Assembly: GCF_001659605.2 (NCBI RefSeq)
Contig: NC_035173.2
Span: 14,284,945 to 14,348,944 of the forward strand
Source of the DNA: Manihot esculenta
Taxonomy: Eukaryota > Streptophyta > Magnoliopsida > Malpighiales > Euphorbiaceae
DNA length: 64,000 bases
Direction of reading: 5' to 3'
Part shown: piece after piece, positions 23,249 to 34,158 of the stretch
Numbering within the stretch: position 1 is the stretch's first letter
Layout: each line of letters begins with the position of its first letter
The notes under the pieces: model-generated
What the model was told of the DNA's origin: nothing
Seen by the model: only the letters and a program-made list of their open reading frames with translations
The model's database searches: none
Program-made: the position numbers and the translations under genes

Positions 23249-25588
23249 TGTAATAGCCCGGAAACCCGGACCGCTACCGGCGCTAGGATCCAGATCGGCT
23301 TAAGGCCGCCGGGACCCGTAGCAAGCCTAACATGCATCCTGTACAGTTGGTATAATCCCAAACATTGATCAAAATATTTCCATAAAACATTTTGAACTTT
23401 GCCTTTGCCCAGCTTGACCTGTGTATGCACTATGACTGAACTCATAGAACCCCTAGGGTCAGTATACCCTATGTCAAACTCGATCCAACATATATATATA
23501 TCAACATAATATAAAACTCATAAATAAAGGGATTTTCCAACTCGGGCCAAACACAATACTATAACTCTGAACATATTACATAATATCATTTTTTAATACA
23601 ACTCTTTTACATTAATACATAACCTTACATTACATCATGTCCACAACTATTCTATTACATAACATAACCAAAGCCATATCCTGATGACTTTCTGAACCAT
23701 CTCTGACCCTGCAAACCTGGGATTAGGGGAGAGGGGTGAGCTATAAAGCCCAGTGAGCAGAACTAAAATAAAAAAAACAGTTTATAATATTATATGCTTT
23801 CATGACATACATCACATCACAAACAATACACATCAAGAATGAACTTGTCACCAATAGCCCTCTACATATCGAAATATGTCCAACTACGCCAGGGGCGGTT
23901 AGGCCTCACCTGGGCTTCCCTTAACTAGCTCATATCGTAACATGTCCAACTACGCCAGGGGCGATTAGGCCACACCTGGTCTTTCCTTTCATATTCATAA
24001 TGCCAGGGGCGACTAGGCCACACCTGGTCTTTCCATCTCATGCCATATCATCTCATATCATGTTATCTCATCTCATATTGAGGGCTAAGGATCATCCAAT
24101 ATCCATCCACATCAACAACATTTTATGCAATGCATCATATTCGTGGATTCTAATGCAAAACAACCGAATACATATCATGGCATTTTATGATGCATGGATC
24201 ATGCTCTGAAAACATTTAATTTCTTAAATTAAGGCATTAAGTTTTGTTCCACTCACCTCTGGCAGACGCTGGACTGACTCTGCAACTGCTAACACTGATG
24301 GCCTCCTCGGTTCCTCGGGTCCGATCCTACACAGGTGGACTCGAATGAGGTGCCAACCAAACTCTAAACAACTTATAAACAATTCCCCAAAAATTCCTCT
24401 TAAACATCATAGAAACATACATAGAAAACAACCATAAAGGGCTGGAAAGGGCACTTTCGGCGGCACTTTCGGCGGCCGAAGGTCCCTTCCAGAGCCGAAA
24501 GCTATGCAGGTTCTGCGGCAAGTTCGGCGGCCGAACCTTCTCTCCAGAGACGAAAGTCAAGCACTTTCGATGGCCGAATATCACCTTCGGCGGCCGAAAG
24601 TCTGCTCCAGCTCCGAAACACAACTTTCGGGGGCAAGGTTTGGCGGCCAATCCATACATCCATAGGCAGGTTCGGCAGCTGAAACTACCTTCGGCGGCCG
24701 AACCTGAGTTCTTCCAGAACTCAGCCTTCGTGCATACAAGCCTTCCAACCCCCCAAAACAAGCATCCAACCTCTTAAAAACATGCATAAACTTCTCAAAA
24801 CCATGCATAAACTAGCTTAAACCTTCAATATAACATCACATAAACATACATTGGGCACAAAACCCATATAAACCCTAACATGCATACCTACCCATTCTCA
24901 ACCATCAAAACATCTTTAAACTTACTTAAAACTTCATTAAAACACTAGGAAAGCAAGGATCTACACTTACCTCTTGAAGATCGAGGGGTGGTGGGATCCC
25001 TAACTCGGAGGTGTGGAGGATCCAAGCTCCAAAAGCCTCCAAGCTCCAAAACTTCTATTTGGGCTTCAAAACTTAAAAACAAGGGTAGATCTCATGAAAA
25101 ACTTGAGGAATGGGTAAAGAAAACATGAAAACGACCAAAGGAGGACCAAAACTCACCTGAGCTCGAGAATGGGGAGAAAACTCGCCCATTTCCGATCTGA
25201 GGGCTCTTTATAGGTGGCTTGCTGAACCATCTTCGGCAGCCTAACGTGCCCCCTAAAAACATGCATGTTCGGCGGCCGAACTTGAGGTTCGGCGGCCGAA
25301 CCTTGGCTCGTTCAAACAAGGCCTTCGGAGGCCAAAAGCACTCCCGAAACCTTCCCATGTTCGGCGGCCGAACTTTACTTTCGGCGGCCGAACCTGGCAA
25401 ATGCCTCCTCGGTCTTTTCTTTTCAAAACTCAATTCTTTTTCATTTGAAATCATGAAATTAGTAAAAACATTTTAGAAATCACATTTTACCCCTCTAGAA
25501 GACTCTGGCATCATCAAAATTCCAAATTCCAACGGAGATTCTGCTGGAAGGTAGGGATTCCGATGCCGGAATCTAGCTGGGTATTACA
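23249..25588 (-). repeat. 3' LTR of the chromovirus (2340 bp)
   Basis: It starts TGTAATAG and ends TATTACA. In element orientation a TATAAAG box lies at 25206-25212. Eight exact copies of TTCGGCGGCCGAA are present: four just upstream of the box (25268, 25288, 25360, 25380) and four downstream (24468, 24523, 24586, 24690). Long open frames here are only translations of these repeats and are not genes. Confidence 0.93.
25206..25212 (-). promoter_or_regulatory. TATA box in the 3' LTR
   Basis: TATAAAG on the minus strand in 'ctctttataggtggc', conserved in every copy of this LTR in the window. Confidence 0.55.
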
Positions 25589-25602
25589 TTCTTCCCCCCT
25601 TT
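25589..25602 (-). other. Polypurine tract of the chromovirus
   Basis: On the minus strand AAAGGGGGGAAGAA lies directly next to the 3' LTR, the place where plus-strand synthesis is primed. Confidence 0.85.
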
Positions 25603-25739
25603 AAGAACATTCGTCCCCGAATGTTCAAACAAACAGGCACATGCATAAACATAACATAAGCATAATCATAACAACACATAAACTCTAGTCTATAAGAAAC
25701 ACGGTATTACTGGAGTAGGAACTCTCGGTCTCCCTGGTG

Positions 25740-25966
25740 CACTTTTTCATCTTAAGGTGATTCTAAAGGGCTTTCACCATCGGGATTTCCTTGTTTCCAC
25801 AATTTCTGACCTGTGTGTCGGCGGTCTGTACTAGCTGCTCAACATAGGTGAGATCCTCTACGATCTCCACCTCTGGTCCCTTTAAGAACCTCACTCGGAT
25901 CCGACACGAACTCATATACCGTGGAAACATGAAAAACGGATGGATATCTTCCATTGAAGTGGGCAA
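25740..25966 (-). pseudogene. Integrase C-terminus / chromodomain region relic
   Basis: A minus-strand frame reads HPFFMFPRYMSS, then EIVEDLTYVEQLVQ and NKEIPMVKAL. These correspond to the FHVSMLRKY, EDLTYEEQP and NKTIPLVKVLW landmarks found at the integrase end of Del/Tekay chromoviruses, leading into the chromodomain. Higher up (about 25990-26250) decayed sequence of the GPY/F-side region is visible. The catalytic core of integrase is missing between about 26170 and 26250. Confidence 0.7.
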
Positions 25967-26249
25967 ATCTAACTCGTGAGATACATTCCCAATCCTTTGC
26001 AGGATTTCAAAGTGTCCAATATATTTGAGAGCTAATTTACCTTTCTACCCATCACGAATCACCCTCTCTTTAGGAGACACCTCCAACAAAACTCAACTTT
26101 CTTGAGAACCTCAACATGCTTCCGCTGCGCACTCTGATAAAACTCTTCTCTCTTCTGAAACTCTACATGCCTCTTGCGGACAACTTCATAACTCTCCTGC
26201 TGACTTACAGCAGTTCTGATTCTTCTCGTTTTCTGATTACTGGCCTCCT

Positions 26250-28020
26250 TCTTACTGTACTAAGGGATGGGATAAGCTGCCAAGTGGTTTCCGGTTGAGG
26301 GCATCTATCAAAATATTTGCCTCACCCGGACAATATTGAACCTTGAAGTCATAGCCACTACGCAGTTTTTACCCATCACCTCTACTCAGGTTCTTCTCCC
26401 TCGACTCAAGATGTATTGCAAGCTCTTTCGATCTGTAAGGATCTACCATCATACCTTATACAGGTATCGCCTCTACATCTTGAGTGCAAAGATTATCATC
26501 GCCATCCTTAGATCATGTGTAAGATGATCCAACTCATGCTTCTTCAGCTACCTAGAAGCATAAGCAATCATCCTGCCACTTTACATTAACACACAATCTA
26601 GTTCCACCCGGGACGCATCACAGGACACTGTGACATCTTCATTACTGGCGGACAGAGCCACCACTGGTGCTAACATCAACATTTCCTTCGGCTTTTCAAG
26701 GCTCTTTTCACCTTGAGTAGACCACACAACCTTCTGGTTCTTCTTGATCCATCTGGCCGTAGGAGCGGCAACTCTAAAAAAGTTCTAGATGAACCTCCAG
26801 TAGGTAACCTGCCCAACCCCAAAAAGCTCTTGATCTTTGTCACCACAATGGGCCTGGGCTAGTCAGCTACAACTTCAGCTTCCTCGGGTCTATCTCACTT
26901 TTCTTCTTCCGACATACCATGACCCAAGAAAGATATGCTCGTTGACCAGAACTCACATTTGGAGAACTGGGCATCCAAGCCATGTTCTCTCAGGATCTGC
27001 AATCTTGGTTCCAGATAATGGGCATACTCTTCTGTATTTCTGGAACTCACTGAGGTGTCGTCACTGAAGACAATAACGGAGTGTTCCAAAAACCGACTAA
27101 AAACTCTGCTTATGAGGTCTATGAATGCTGTAGGGGCGTTCATTAACCCGAACGATATTCTTAGGAACTCATAGTGTCCATATCTGGTTCTAAACACTGT
27201 TCTCTGTACATCTTCTTCCTTGACCTTAACTGATGGTACCTGGACTTCAGATCTATTTTGGAAAGGCAACCAGCTCCTGCTAGCTGGTTTAAAATAGATC
27301 ATCGATCTAAGGTAACAAATACTTGTTCTGGGTAGTGACTTTGTTCAATCGACTTGTAGTTGATACAAAGTCCTAGGGATCCATCCTTCATCCTCATAAC
27401 AACTCTGGAACACCCCAAGGTGAAGTGCTCAGTCAGATGGGAACCCTTAACTACCAACTTCTACAACTGCTTTTACAACTCTTTTAACTCTGTTGATACC
27501 ATCCTGTGGGGAGGGATAGAGATTGGTCCACTTCCATATATTACTCCTATTTTGAGCTCTATCTCCCTGACAGGTGGTAGTCTTGGGAACTTGTCTGGGG
27601 AAACATCTAAAACTCTCTAACAATGGGCACTGAGGCTGGCTCCCTGACCCGACCATCAAACTCTCTCTAAAGAGCTAGAACCCCTGATAACCTTTCCTGA
27701 ACAACCTACGAGCCTGTAGGGCTGATATCAAACCTCTAGGTATCCCTATTCTGTCCCCCCCTAAGGACTACCTCTGATCCATCCTGACCTCTGAACCTGA
27801 CTACCTTGTCTCTGCAGACCTAGGTAGTACCACTAGTAGAAGAACCAATCCAACTCTAGGATGACGTCAAACAGTCAAATCTAGAACCGCTAGGTCAGCT
27901 GGAAGGCATCTACTCATAACATACTTTGAACTATTTCGGCAGACTGACTCTGCCACTGATGGATCACACTTGGGTCCACTGACCCAAAGGGGATACTCTA
28001 ACCCATAAGCTATCAAGCCC
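26250..28020 (-). pseudogene. Chromovirus protease, RT and RNase H relic
   Basis: From high to low coordinates, broken minus-strand frames show the protease-RT linker (27660-28020), the start of the RT segment with LESFRCFPRQVPK (27447-27659), and the central RT block at 26895-27302 with FRTRYGHYEFLRISFGLMNA, PTAFIDLISRVF and FSDDTSV in place of the usual YxDD-type box. Further down come FSKCEFW and SISFLGH, then RNase H/tether fragments ending in ANILIDALNRKP near 26300. Many stops and frameshifts show it is dead. Confidence 0.85.
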
Positions 28021-28024
28021 AACC

Positions 28025-29716
28025 TCACAAAGCAAACAAAGAAAGAGAAACATCAGGGTTAAAAACATACACACCAGAACATACCAGAGTGAGATTACCC
28101 GATCCCATCGGGTTCGATGTGTTAGCCTCCTGCTGGGTCATGGCGAAGATTCGCGCTGGAGCTGATGGACCTTCTCCATGGGAACCTACTGAAGAAGGGG
28201 CTATCCCCCTATCTCCGCCTCTACCACTGCCCTGCAACATGGATGGAGCTACTGGGTGAGCTACACTGCCTGAAACTGTCTGCTGGGACCGTGCTAACAA
28301 GGTCGCAGTGGGACACTCACGTGCCATGTGCCCCTTCTGTCCGCACTTGAAGCATGCTGTTGTCCCAATCAAATAGACTCCCTTGTGCGGCCTACCGCAC
28401 TGCGTACATCTGGAGCTACCCGAACCAGAGCTCGAACCATCACCTAATCCCAGACCAGACTTTATCCGGTCCCAGAACTTGCCCTTCTTCGATCTTCTGA
28501 GGCCTCTGCCTCCCTTCTTATTCTTTGTGACAGCCTCGCTCAGAGGGGAGAGATTAACATCATTTGTCCCCGGGATTTTGGAACCCGAAGACTGTGCCAC
28601 GCACTGTTTAACTATCCCTTGAATGATGGCACTAGCCTCCATTCCCCGTGCCATATCCACTATAGCATGGAAACTCTCCCTCTCTGCTGATTGAATCAAC
28701 GAGGAATACCTGGAGTGAAGTTTCATAACATATCTCCTAAACTTCTTTAGGTCTGTGTCAAGACCTTGTCCCGCAAACGGCAACAGATCCAGGAACCTGT
28801 CTGTAAACTCATCTACACTCATCTCTTCCGTCTGCCTTAGCTGTTCAAATTCAATCATCTTCAGTTCTCTGAAACTATCTGAAAAAGCCCATCCTGCAAA
28901 CTCATTGGCAAACTGCTCCCAGGATAAGCTCTCCAACCTTGGGTCCACATAGTTTTTGAACCATTCCCTTGCTTTCTTGCATTTCAATGTGAACCCTGCC
29001 ATCTGAATGGCTCTACTGTCACTTGCTCCCAACTCATCAGTTATCATCTTCACCGTTCTGAGGTACTCAAAAGGGTCATCACCTGATTCAAACTTGGGGG
29101 CATCCAACTTTAGGTAGTCTGTCATCTTTACTTTACCCCCAACTGATGAACCAGGTTTGCGTATCTGGACATCAGGGACAATTGGTTCTGCTGGTGGAGG
29201 AGGAGGTGCAGCACTCCCTGGTTTAGGGTTTGCTGGACCTGGGTAGAAAGATGAGGGTGGAAACATGGGGTACTGTGGGTACGGTGGGTAAAAGGGAGGA
29301 TAGGGCATAAAGGTGGGATATGGGTTATAGCTAGAGAAATCCGACGTGCTTCCCATCGGATACCCTGGCCCCTGAGGATAGGGTGCATACTGTGGTGGAA
29401 TAAAGCCCGAGACCTGAGTGCCTCCTTGGGACTCTCCCATATCCTCTTCTGACATACTCATGCCCAAACTACTATCTCTTCTCTGATTATCCTCCTCTGT
29501 TTCCATCACATCCACTGATATACCATCATGAACTGATATCCTCCGACTTGCATCAAAAGACCTTCTAGGGTCCCTTGATGTACCTTCTCTGCTTGTTCTA
29601 CAAGATCTTGCCCTCTGCAGAGCAGGAGGAAGGGCATCCATGCCCTCATTCTCTGGCGGAGCTCCAGTCAATCTTACAGATCGATGAGTTCCTCTCATCT
29701 TGACTTCTGAAAGCAT
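28025..29716 (-). CDS. Chromovirus gag polyprotein (open frame)
   Basis: The frame is open for 563 codons; the likely first Met is at 29698 (MRGTHRSVRL). Residues about 1-110 are charged, 110-185 are Pro/Tyr-rich, and about 195-370 hold the Retrotrans_gag capsid region with DAPKFESGDDPFEYLRTVKM, AREWFKNYVDPRLESLSW and YVMKLHSRYSSLI. Near residues 460-475 sits one nucleocapsid zinc knuckle, CFKCGQKGHMAREC, preceded by CTQCGRPHKG. The C-terminus passes into the protease start (MTQQEANTSNP) and then ends early in an aberrant tail because of a deletion. Capsid is the part of the element that still looks translatable. Confidence 0.88.
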   Translation of the reverse strand: MLSEVKMRGTHRSVRLTGAPPENEGMDALPPALQRARSCRTSREGTSRDPRRSFDASRRISVHDGISVDVMETEEDNQRRDSSLGMSMSEEDMGESQGGTQVSGFIPPQYAPYPQGPGYPMGSTSDFSSYNPYPTFMPYPPFYPPYPQYPMFPPSSFYPGPANPKPGSAAPPPPPAEPIVPDVQIRKPGSSVGGKVKMTDYLKLDAPKFESGDDPFEYLRTVKMITDELGASDSRAIQMAGFTLKCKKAREWFKNYVDPRLESLSWEQFANEFAGWAFSDSFRELKMIEFEQLRQTEEMSVDEFTDRFLDLLPFAGQGLDTDLKKFRRYVMKLHSRYSSLIQSAERESFHAIVDMARGMEASAIIQGIVKQCVAQSSGSKIPGTNDVNLSPLSEAVTKNKKGGRGLRRSKKGKFWDRIKSGLGLGDGSSSGSGSSRCTQCGRPHKGVYLIGTTACFKCGQKGHMARECPTATLLARSQQTVSGSVAHPVAPSMLQGSGRGGDRGIAPSSVGSHGEGPSAPARIFAMTQQEANTSNPMGSGNLTLVCSGVYVFNPDVSLSLFAL

Positions 29717-29946
29717 AACATATCATACAAACATTAGCATCACACGGTCCATGTGGAAACACATGAACCTACCTCACATACATAGCATAACATTAATACA
29801 CATGCATATCATCATGGCATTTCACATCATCATACAAGACAGGACTCCACATCCTATCCTAGTGGACATGATCTTTCCTATTGTGCTTGCCCTTCTAAAA
29901 CCTTTATGAGCCCGACACACTATAGGTCCGACCATGTGAACCTAGG
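29717..29946 (-). other. Untranslated leader of the chromovirus
   Basis: Non-coding stretch between the primer-binding site and gag, rich in 'catatcat' and 'cacat' repeats. No further structure was recognised. Confidence 0.5.
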
Positions 29947-29958
29947 GCTCTGATACCA
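29947..29958 (-). other. Primer-binding site (initiator tRNA-Met)
   Basis: On the minus strand TGGTATCAGAGC, the classical complement to the 3' end of plant initiator tRNA-Met, lies three bases inside the 5' LTR end. This fixes the orientation of the element. Confidence 0.93.
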
Positions 29959-29961
29959 ATC

Positions 29962-32290
29962 TGTAACAGCCCGGAAACCCGGACCGCTACCGACGCTAGG
30001 ATCCAGATCGGCTTAAGGCTGCCGGGACCCGTAGCAAGCCTAACATGCATCCTGTACAGTTGGTATAATCCCAAACATTGATCAAAACATTTCCATAAAA
30101 CATTTTGAACTTTGCCTTTGCCCAGCTTGACCTGTGTATGCACTATGTCTGAACTCATAGAACCCCTAGGGTCAGCATACCCTATGTCAAACTCGGTCCA
30201 ACATATATATATATCAACATAATATAAAACTCATGAATAAAGGGATTTTTCAACTCAGGCCAAACACAATACTATAACTCTGAACATATTACATAATATC
30301 ATTTTTCAATACAACTCTTTTATATTAATACATAACCTTACATTACATCATGTCCACAACTATTCTATTACATAACATAACCAAAGCCATATTCTGATGA
30401 CTTTCTGAACCATCTCTGACCCTGCAAACCTGGGGTTAGGGGAGAGGGGTGAGCTATAAAGCCCAGTGAGCAGAACTAAAATAAAAAAAAACAGTTTATA
30501 ATATTATATACTTTCATGACATGCATCACATCACAAACAATACACATCAATGATGAACTTGTCACCAATAGCCCTCTACATATCGAAATATGTCCAACTA
30601 CGCCAGGGGCGGTTAGGCCTCACCTGGGCTTCCCTTAACTAGCTCATATCGTAACATGTCCAACTACGCCAGGGGCGATTAGGCCACACCTGGTCTTTCC
30701 TTTTATATTCATAATGCCAGGGGCCACTAGGCCACACCTGGTCTTTCCATCTCATGCCATATCATCTCATATCATGTTATCTCATCTCATATTGAGGGCT
30801 AAGGATCATCCAATATCCATCCACATCAACAACATTTTATGCAATGCATCATATTCGTGGATTCTAATGCAAAACAACCGAATACATATCATGGCATTTT
30901 ATGATGCATGGATCATGCTCTGAAAACATTTAATTTCTTAAATTAAGGCATTAAGTTTAGTTCCACTCACCTCTGGCAGACGCTGGACTGACTCTGCAAC
31001 TGCTAACACTGATGGCCTCCTCGGTTCCTCGGGTCCGATCCTACACAGGTGGACTCGAATGAGGTGCCAACCAAACTCTAAACAACTTATAAATAATTCC
31101 CCAAAAACCCCCCTTAAACATCATAGAAACATACATAGAAAACAACCATAAAGGGCTGGACAGGGCACTTTCGGCGGCCGAAGGTCTCTTCCAGAGCCGA
31201 AAGCCATGCAGGTTCGGCGGCAAGTTCGGCGGCCGAACCTTCTCTTCAGAGACAAAAGTCAAGCACTTTAGGCGGCCGAATATCACCTTCGGCGGCCGAA
31301 AGTCTGCTCTAGCTCCGAAACACAACTTTCGGGGGCAAGTTTTGGCGGCCAATCCATGCATCCATAGGCAGGTTCGGCGGTCGAAACTACCTTCGACAGC
31401 CGAACCTGAGTTCTTCCAGAACTCAGCCCTCGTGCATACAAGCCTTCCAACCCCCCAAAACAAGCATCCAACCTCTTAAAAACATGCATAAACTTCTCAA
31501 AACCATGCATAAACTAGCTTAAACCTTCAATATAACATCACATAAACATACATTGGGCACAAAATCCACATAAACCCTAACATGCATACCTACCCATTCT
31601 CAACCATCAAAACATCTTTAAACTTACTTAAAACTTCATTAAAACACTAGGAAAGCAAGGATCTACACTTACCTCTTGAAGATCGAGGGGTGGTGTGATC
31701 CCTAACTCGGAGGTGTGGAGGATCCAAGCTCCAAAAGCCTCCAAGCTCCAAAACTTCTATTTGGGCTTCAAAACTTAAAAACAAGGGTAGATCTCATGAA
31801 AAACTTGAGGAATGGGTAAAGAAAACATGAAAACGACCAAAAGAGGACCAAAACTCACCTGAGCTCGAGAATGGGGAGAAAACTCGCCCATTTCCGATCT
31901 GAGGGCTCTTTATAGGTGGCTTGCTGAACCATCTTCGGCAGCCTAACGTGCCCCCTAAAAACATGCATGTTCGGCGGCTGAACTTGAGGTTCGGCGGCCG
32001 AACCTTGGCTCGTTCAAACAAGGCCTTCGGAGGCCAAAAGCACTCCTGGAACCTTCCCATGTTCGGCGGCCGAACTTTACTTTCGGCGGCCGAACCTGGC
32101 AAATGCCTCCTTGGTCTTTTCTTTTCAAAACTCAATTCTTTTTCATTTGAAACCATGAAATCAGTAAAAACATTTTAGAAATCATATTTTACCCCTCTAG
32201 AAGACTCTGGCATCATCAAAATTCCAAATTCCAACGGAGATTTCGTCGGAAGGTAGGGATTCCGATGCCGGAATCTAGCTGGGTATTACA
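29962..32290 (-). repeat. 5' LTR of the chromovirus (2329 bp)
   Basis: It starts TGTAACAG and ends TATTACA. The TATAAAG box is at 31908-31914. Six exact TTCGGCGGCCGAA copies remain. The positions that differ from the other LTR (for example cggctgaac, cggtcgaaa) are mostly C-to-T or G-to-A changes, as expected of methylated, silenced DNA. Confidence 0.93.
31908..31914 (-). promoter_or_regulatory. TATA box in the 5' LTR
   Basis: TATAAAG on the minus strand in 'ctctttataggtggc'. Three exact TTCGGCGGCCGAA copies and one mutated copy lie within about 190 bp upstream of it. Confidence 0.6.
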
Positions 32291-32295
32291 AATTT
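32291..32295. repeat. Right target-site duplication AATTT of the chromovirus
   Basis: It matches 23244-23248 exactly. Removing 23249-32295 restores continuity of the copia reverse transcriptase. Confidence 0.9.
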
Positions 32296-33114
32296 TGGGT
32301 GTGAAAATTGTATGAAATGGTCATGAGTTAATATTGACTCAAGAACATTATGTTGAAAAACTTCTAAAGAAATTTGAGAATTTTGATGTGAAACCTATAA
32401 ACACTCTATTTGATGCTAACAGTTAATTAAAGAAAAATGTTGGAGGTGTTGTATTCCAGTCTAAATATGCTCAAATTATTGGAAATTTAATTCATTTGAT
32501 GAATTTTACTCTACCAAATATAGCTTACGCAGTGTGTAGACTGAGCAGGTACACTCAAAGTCCTAACCATGATCATTGGAATATTTTGATACATTTAATG
32601 AAATATTTGAGAGGTACCATAAACTATGGTATTCTATATAGTGGATTTTCTGCTGTGTTAGAAGGGTATAGCGATGCAAATTGGATTTCAGATTTAGATG
32701 AGATCAAGTCCATTAGTGGTTATATTTTCACCCTAAGTGGTGGAGCAATATCGTGAAAATCAGCAAAATAAACTGTTATTGCTAGATCAACCACGGAATC
32801 AGAGTTTATTGCTCTAGATTTGACTGATAATGAGGCCGAGTGGTTGAGAAACTTCTTGGCAGACATTCCATTAGGAATGAAACCAACATCTTCTGTGTCT
32901 ATTCATTGTGATTGCCAAACTGCAATAGCCATTGCAAAAAATAAAACCTTTAATGGAAAAAATAGGCACATTCGGTTGAGACATAATGTGGTAAAGCAAC
33001 TGCTAAAAGATGGAGTTATATCTATTGATTATGTGAAGTCAGAAGTGAATTTGGTCGATCCTCTGACTAAACCCTTGAGAAAGAAATTAATAAACGAAAT
33101 ATCGAGGGGTATGT
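32296..33114 (+). pseudogene. Copia reverse transcriptase 3' part and RNase H relic
   Basis: After the nested element the copia frame resumes with the region following GEAKVI. It continues through the tether and RNase H with NIAYAVCRLSRYTQSPNHDH, MKYLRGTINYGI, LEGYSDANWISDLDEIKS, STTESEFIAL, SIHCDCQTAIAIAKN and HIRLRHNVVKQLL. It ends in VDPLTKPLRKKL and a stop at about 33116. Three or more in-frame stops are present (for example after GGAIS). The end-to-end order is normal for Ty1/copia. Confidence 0.87.
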
Positions 33115-33696
33115 GACTACAGCCTATTGGAGGAAGTCAACAATGATGGTAACCTAACCTATATGATTGGCGATCCCATGAAATAAGTTCATATGGGTAA
33201 TAACAAATCATTAGTTGATTTATATTAAGCACTTTATAAAGTCCTACCTGTGGTATTAGTGCTAAAACTGCAAAAAAAGTGAGGTTGAGTTAAAACTCTT
33301 ACCTATTTCCATATCCTTTATAAGTGGTGTATAAGCTGCAGTATGCACTTGATGGAATGACCTAAATGAGAGTGGAGTGGAGTCGCTCCTATGAGATTGA
33401 AGGCAAATTTGTAAAGCTCTCATGAACTTCCAGGTATACGCATGGCTTATTAGCACAATACCGCATCAAACAGCAGAATTGTGAAAGTACATAGTGATTG
33501 GTGAAAAGTTTAATTTACACTAAGAATTGTTTGGTTTATAGAAGTTTAAACTTCACCAAATATTTAGTAAATTATCTTTCATTTAATCAAATTTTGGTTC
33601 ATAGTCCAAAAGACACCAAAATTAATACATGGTTCTATACCCAGAAAATATTTTACTTAAATTTATGTTAGAATTCTTTTGAAATAAGTGGGGAAT

Positions 33697-34158
33697 TGTT
33701 GGATTTTTAACAATTTATTTAAAAAGAACCATAAATATTTAATTAATTCAAAATATTTTGAAATAAGTTATAGATTTTAAGTTGGTTAAAAGAGATTTTT
33801 TCCAATTTAAGTTATCGTAATCTTTATCCTAACTGAACCATATTTTTAGCTGATATTATGGATTTGAATAACGTTAACTTTAGCACTATAAATAGCAGTG
33901 CATTTATGTTATTTATGATCACACAAGAAATAAATATTTTTCTTTCTTTCTACTGCTTCTTCTCTATTTATGGGTAATTAATAATTGATGTTGTTCTTGC
34001 TCCTAGGCTATTTGTAATTCAGAAGGCTTATTGAATCTTGGAGGATACGCAACCGTCGGCGAATTATCCTTAAGGAGAGTGATTATTATCACGCCTCAAG
34101 CAAATATTTTGCTCATCTTTCATTTAATTTCTATATCTTTTTCTACCACTTTTCAACA
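33697..34158 (+). repeat. 3' LTR of the copia element
   Basis: 462 bp, TGTTGG to CAACA, preceded by the polypurine tract ending at 33696. It carries the same 'gcactataaatagcagtgca' box as the 5' LTR. Confidence 0.88.

Larger units (their letters stand above)
23249..32290 (-). mobile_element. Ty3/gypsy chromovirus (Del/Tekay type), nested, minus orientation
   Basis: A 9.04-kb element with LTRs at 23249-25588 and 29962-32290, flanked by the 5-bp duplication AATTT. On the minus strand the order is LTR, primer-binding site (29947-29958), gag, decayed protease/RT/RNase H, a chromodomain-type integrase tail, polypurine tract (25589-25602) and LTR. The gag is open over 563 codons, but pol is full of stops and most of integrase is missing, so the element cannot move by itself. 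It sits in the copia reverse transcriptase, so it is younger than that element. The two LTRs differ by a few percent, mostly transitions. Confidence 0.93.
19555..34158 (+). mobile_element. Ty1/copia LTR retrotransposon, defective, split by a nested chromovirus
   Basis: The two LTRs (19555-20022 and 33697-34158) begin TGTTGG and end CAACA. Between them, in Ty1/copia order, lie gag, protease, integrase, reverse transcriptase and RNase H, all on the plus strand and all broken. A polypurine tract (aagtggggaat) sits directly before the 3' LTR. The element is interrupted at 23249-32290 by a complete chromovirus inserted in the reverse transcriptase. Without that insertion the copia element is about 5.6 kb. 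Flanks (cctat on the left, attgc on the right) do not form a target-site duplication. A primer-binding site cannot be recognised, since the gag ATG lies only 13 bp after the 5' LTR. Confidence 0.9.

Noticed and set aside
24327..24808. Minus-strand open frames of up to 144 codons rich in AAES and RPPN
   Set aside because: They are translations of the TTCGGCGGCCGAA repeats in the LTR. The same frames recur in the other LTR and have no protein-like features.
31041..31510. Second set of the same LTR open frames
   Set aside because: Same reason: repeat translation in the 5' LTR of the chromovirus.
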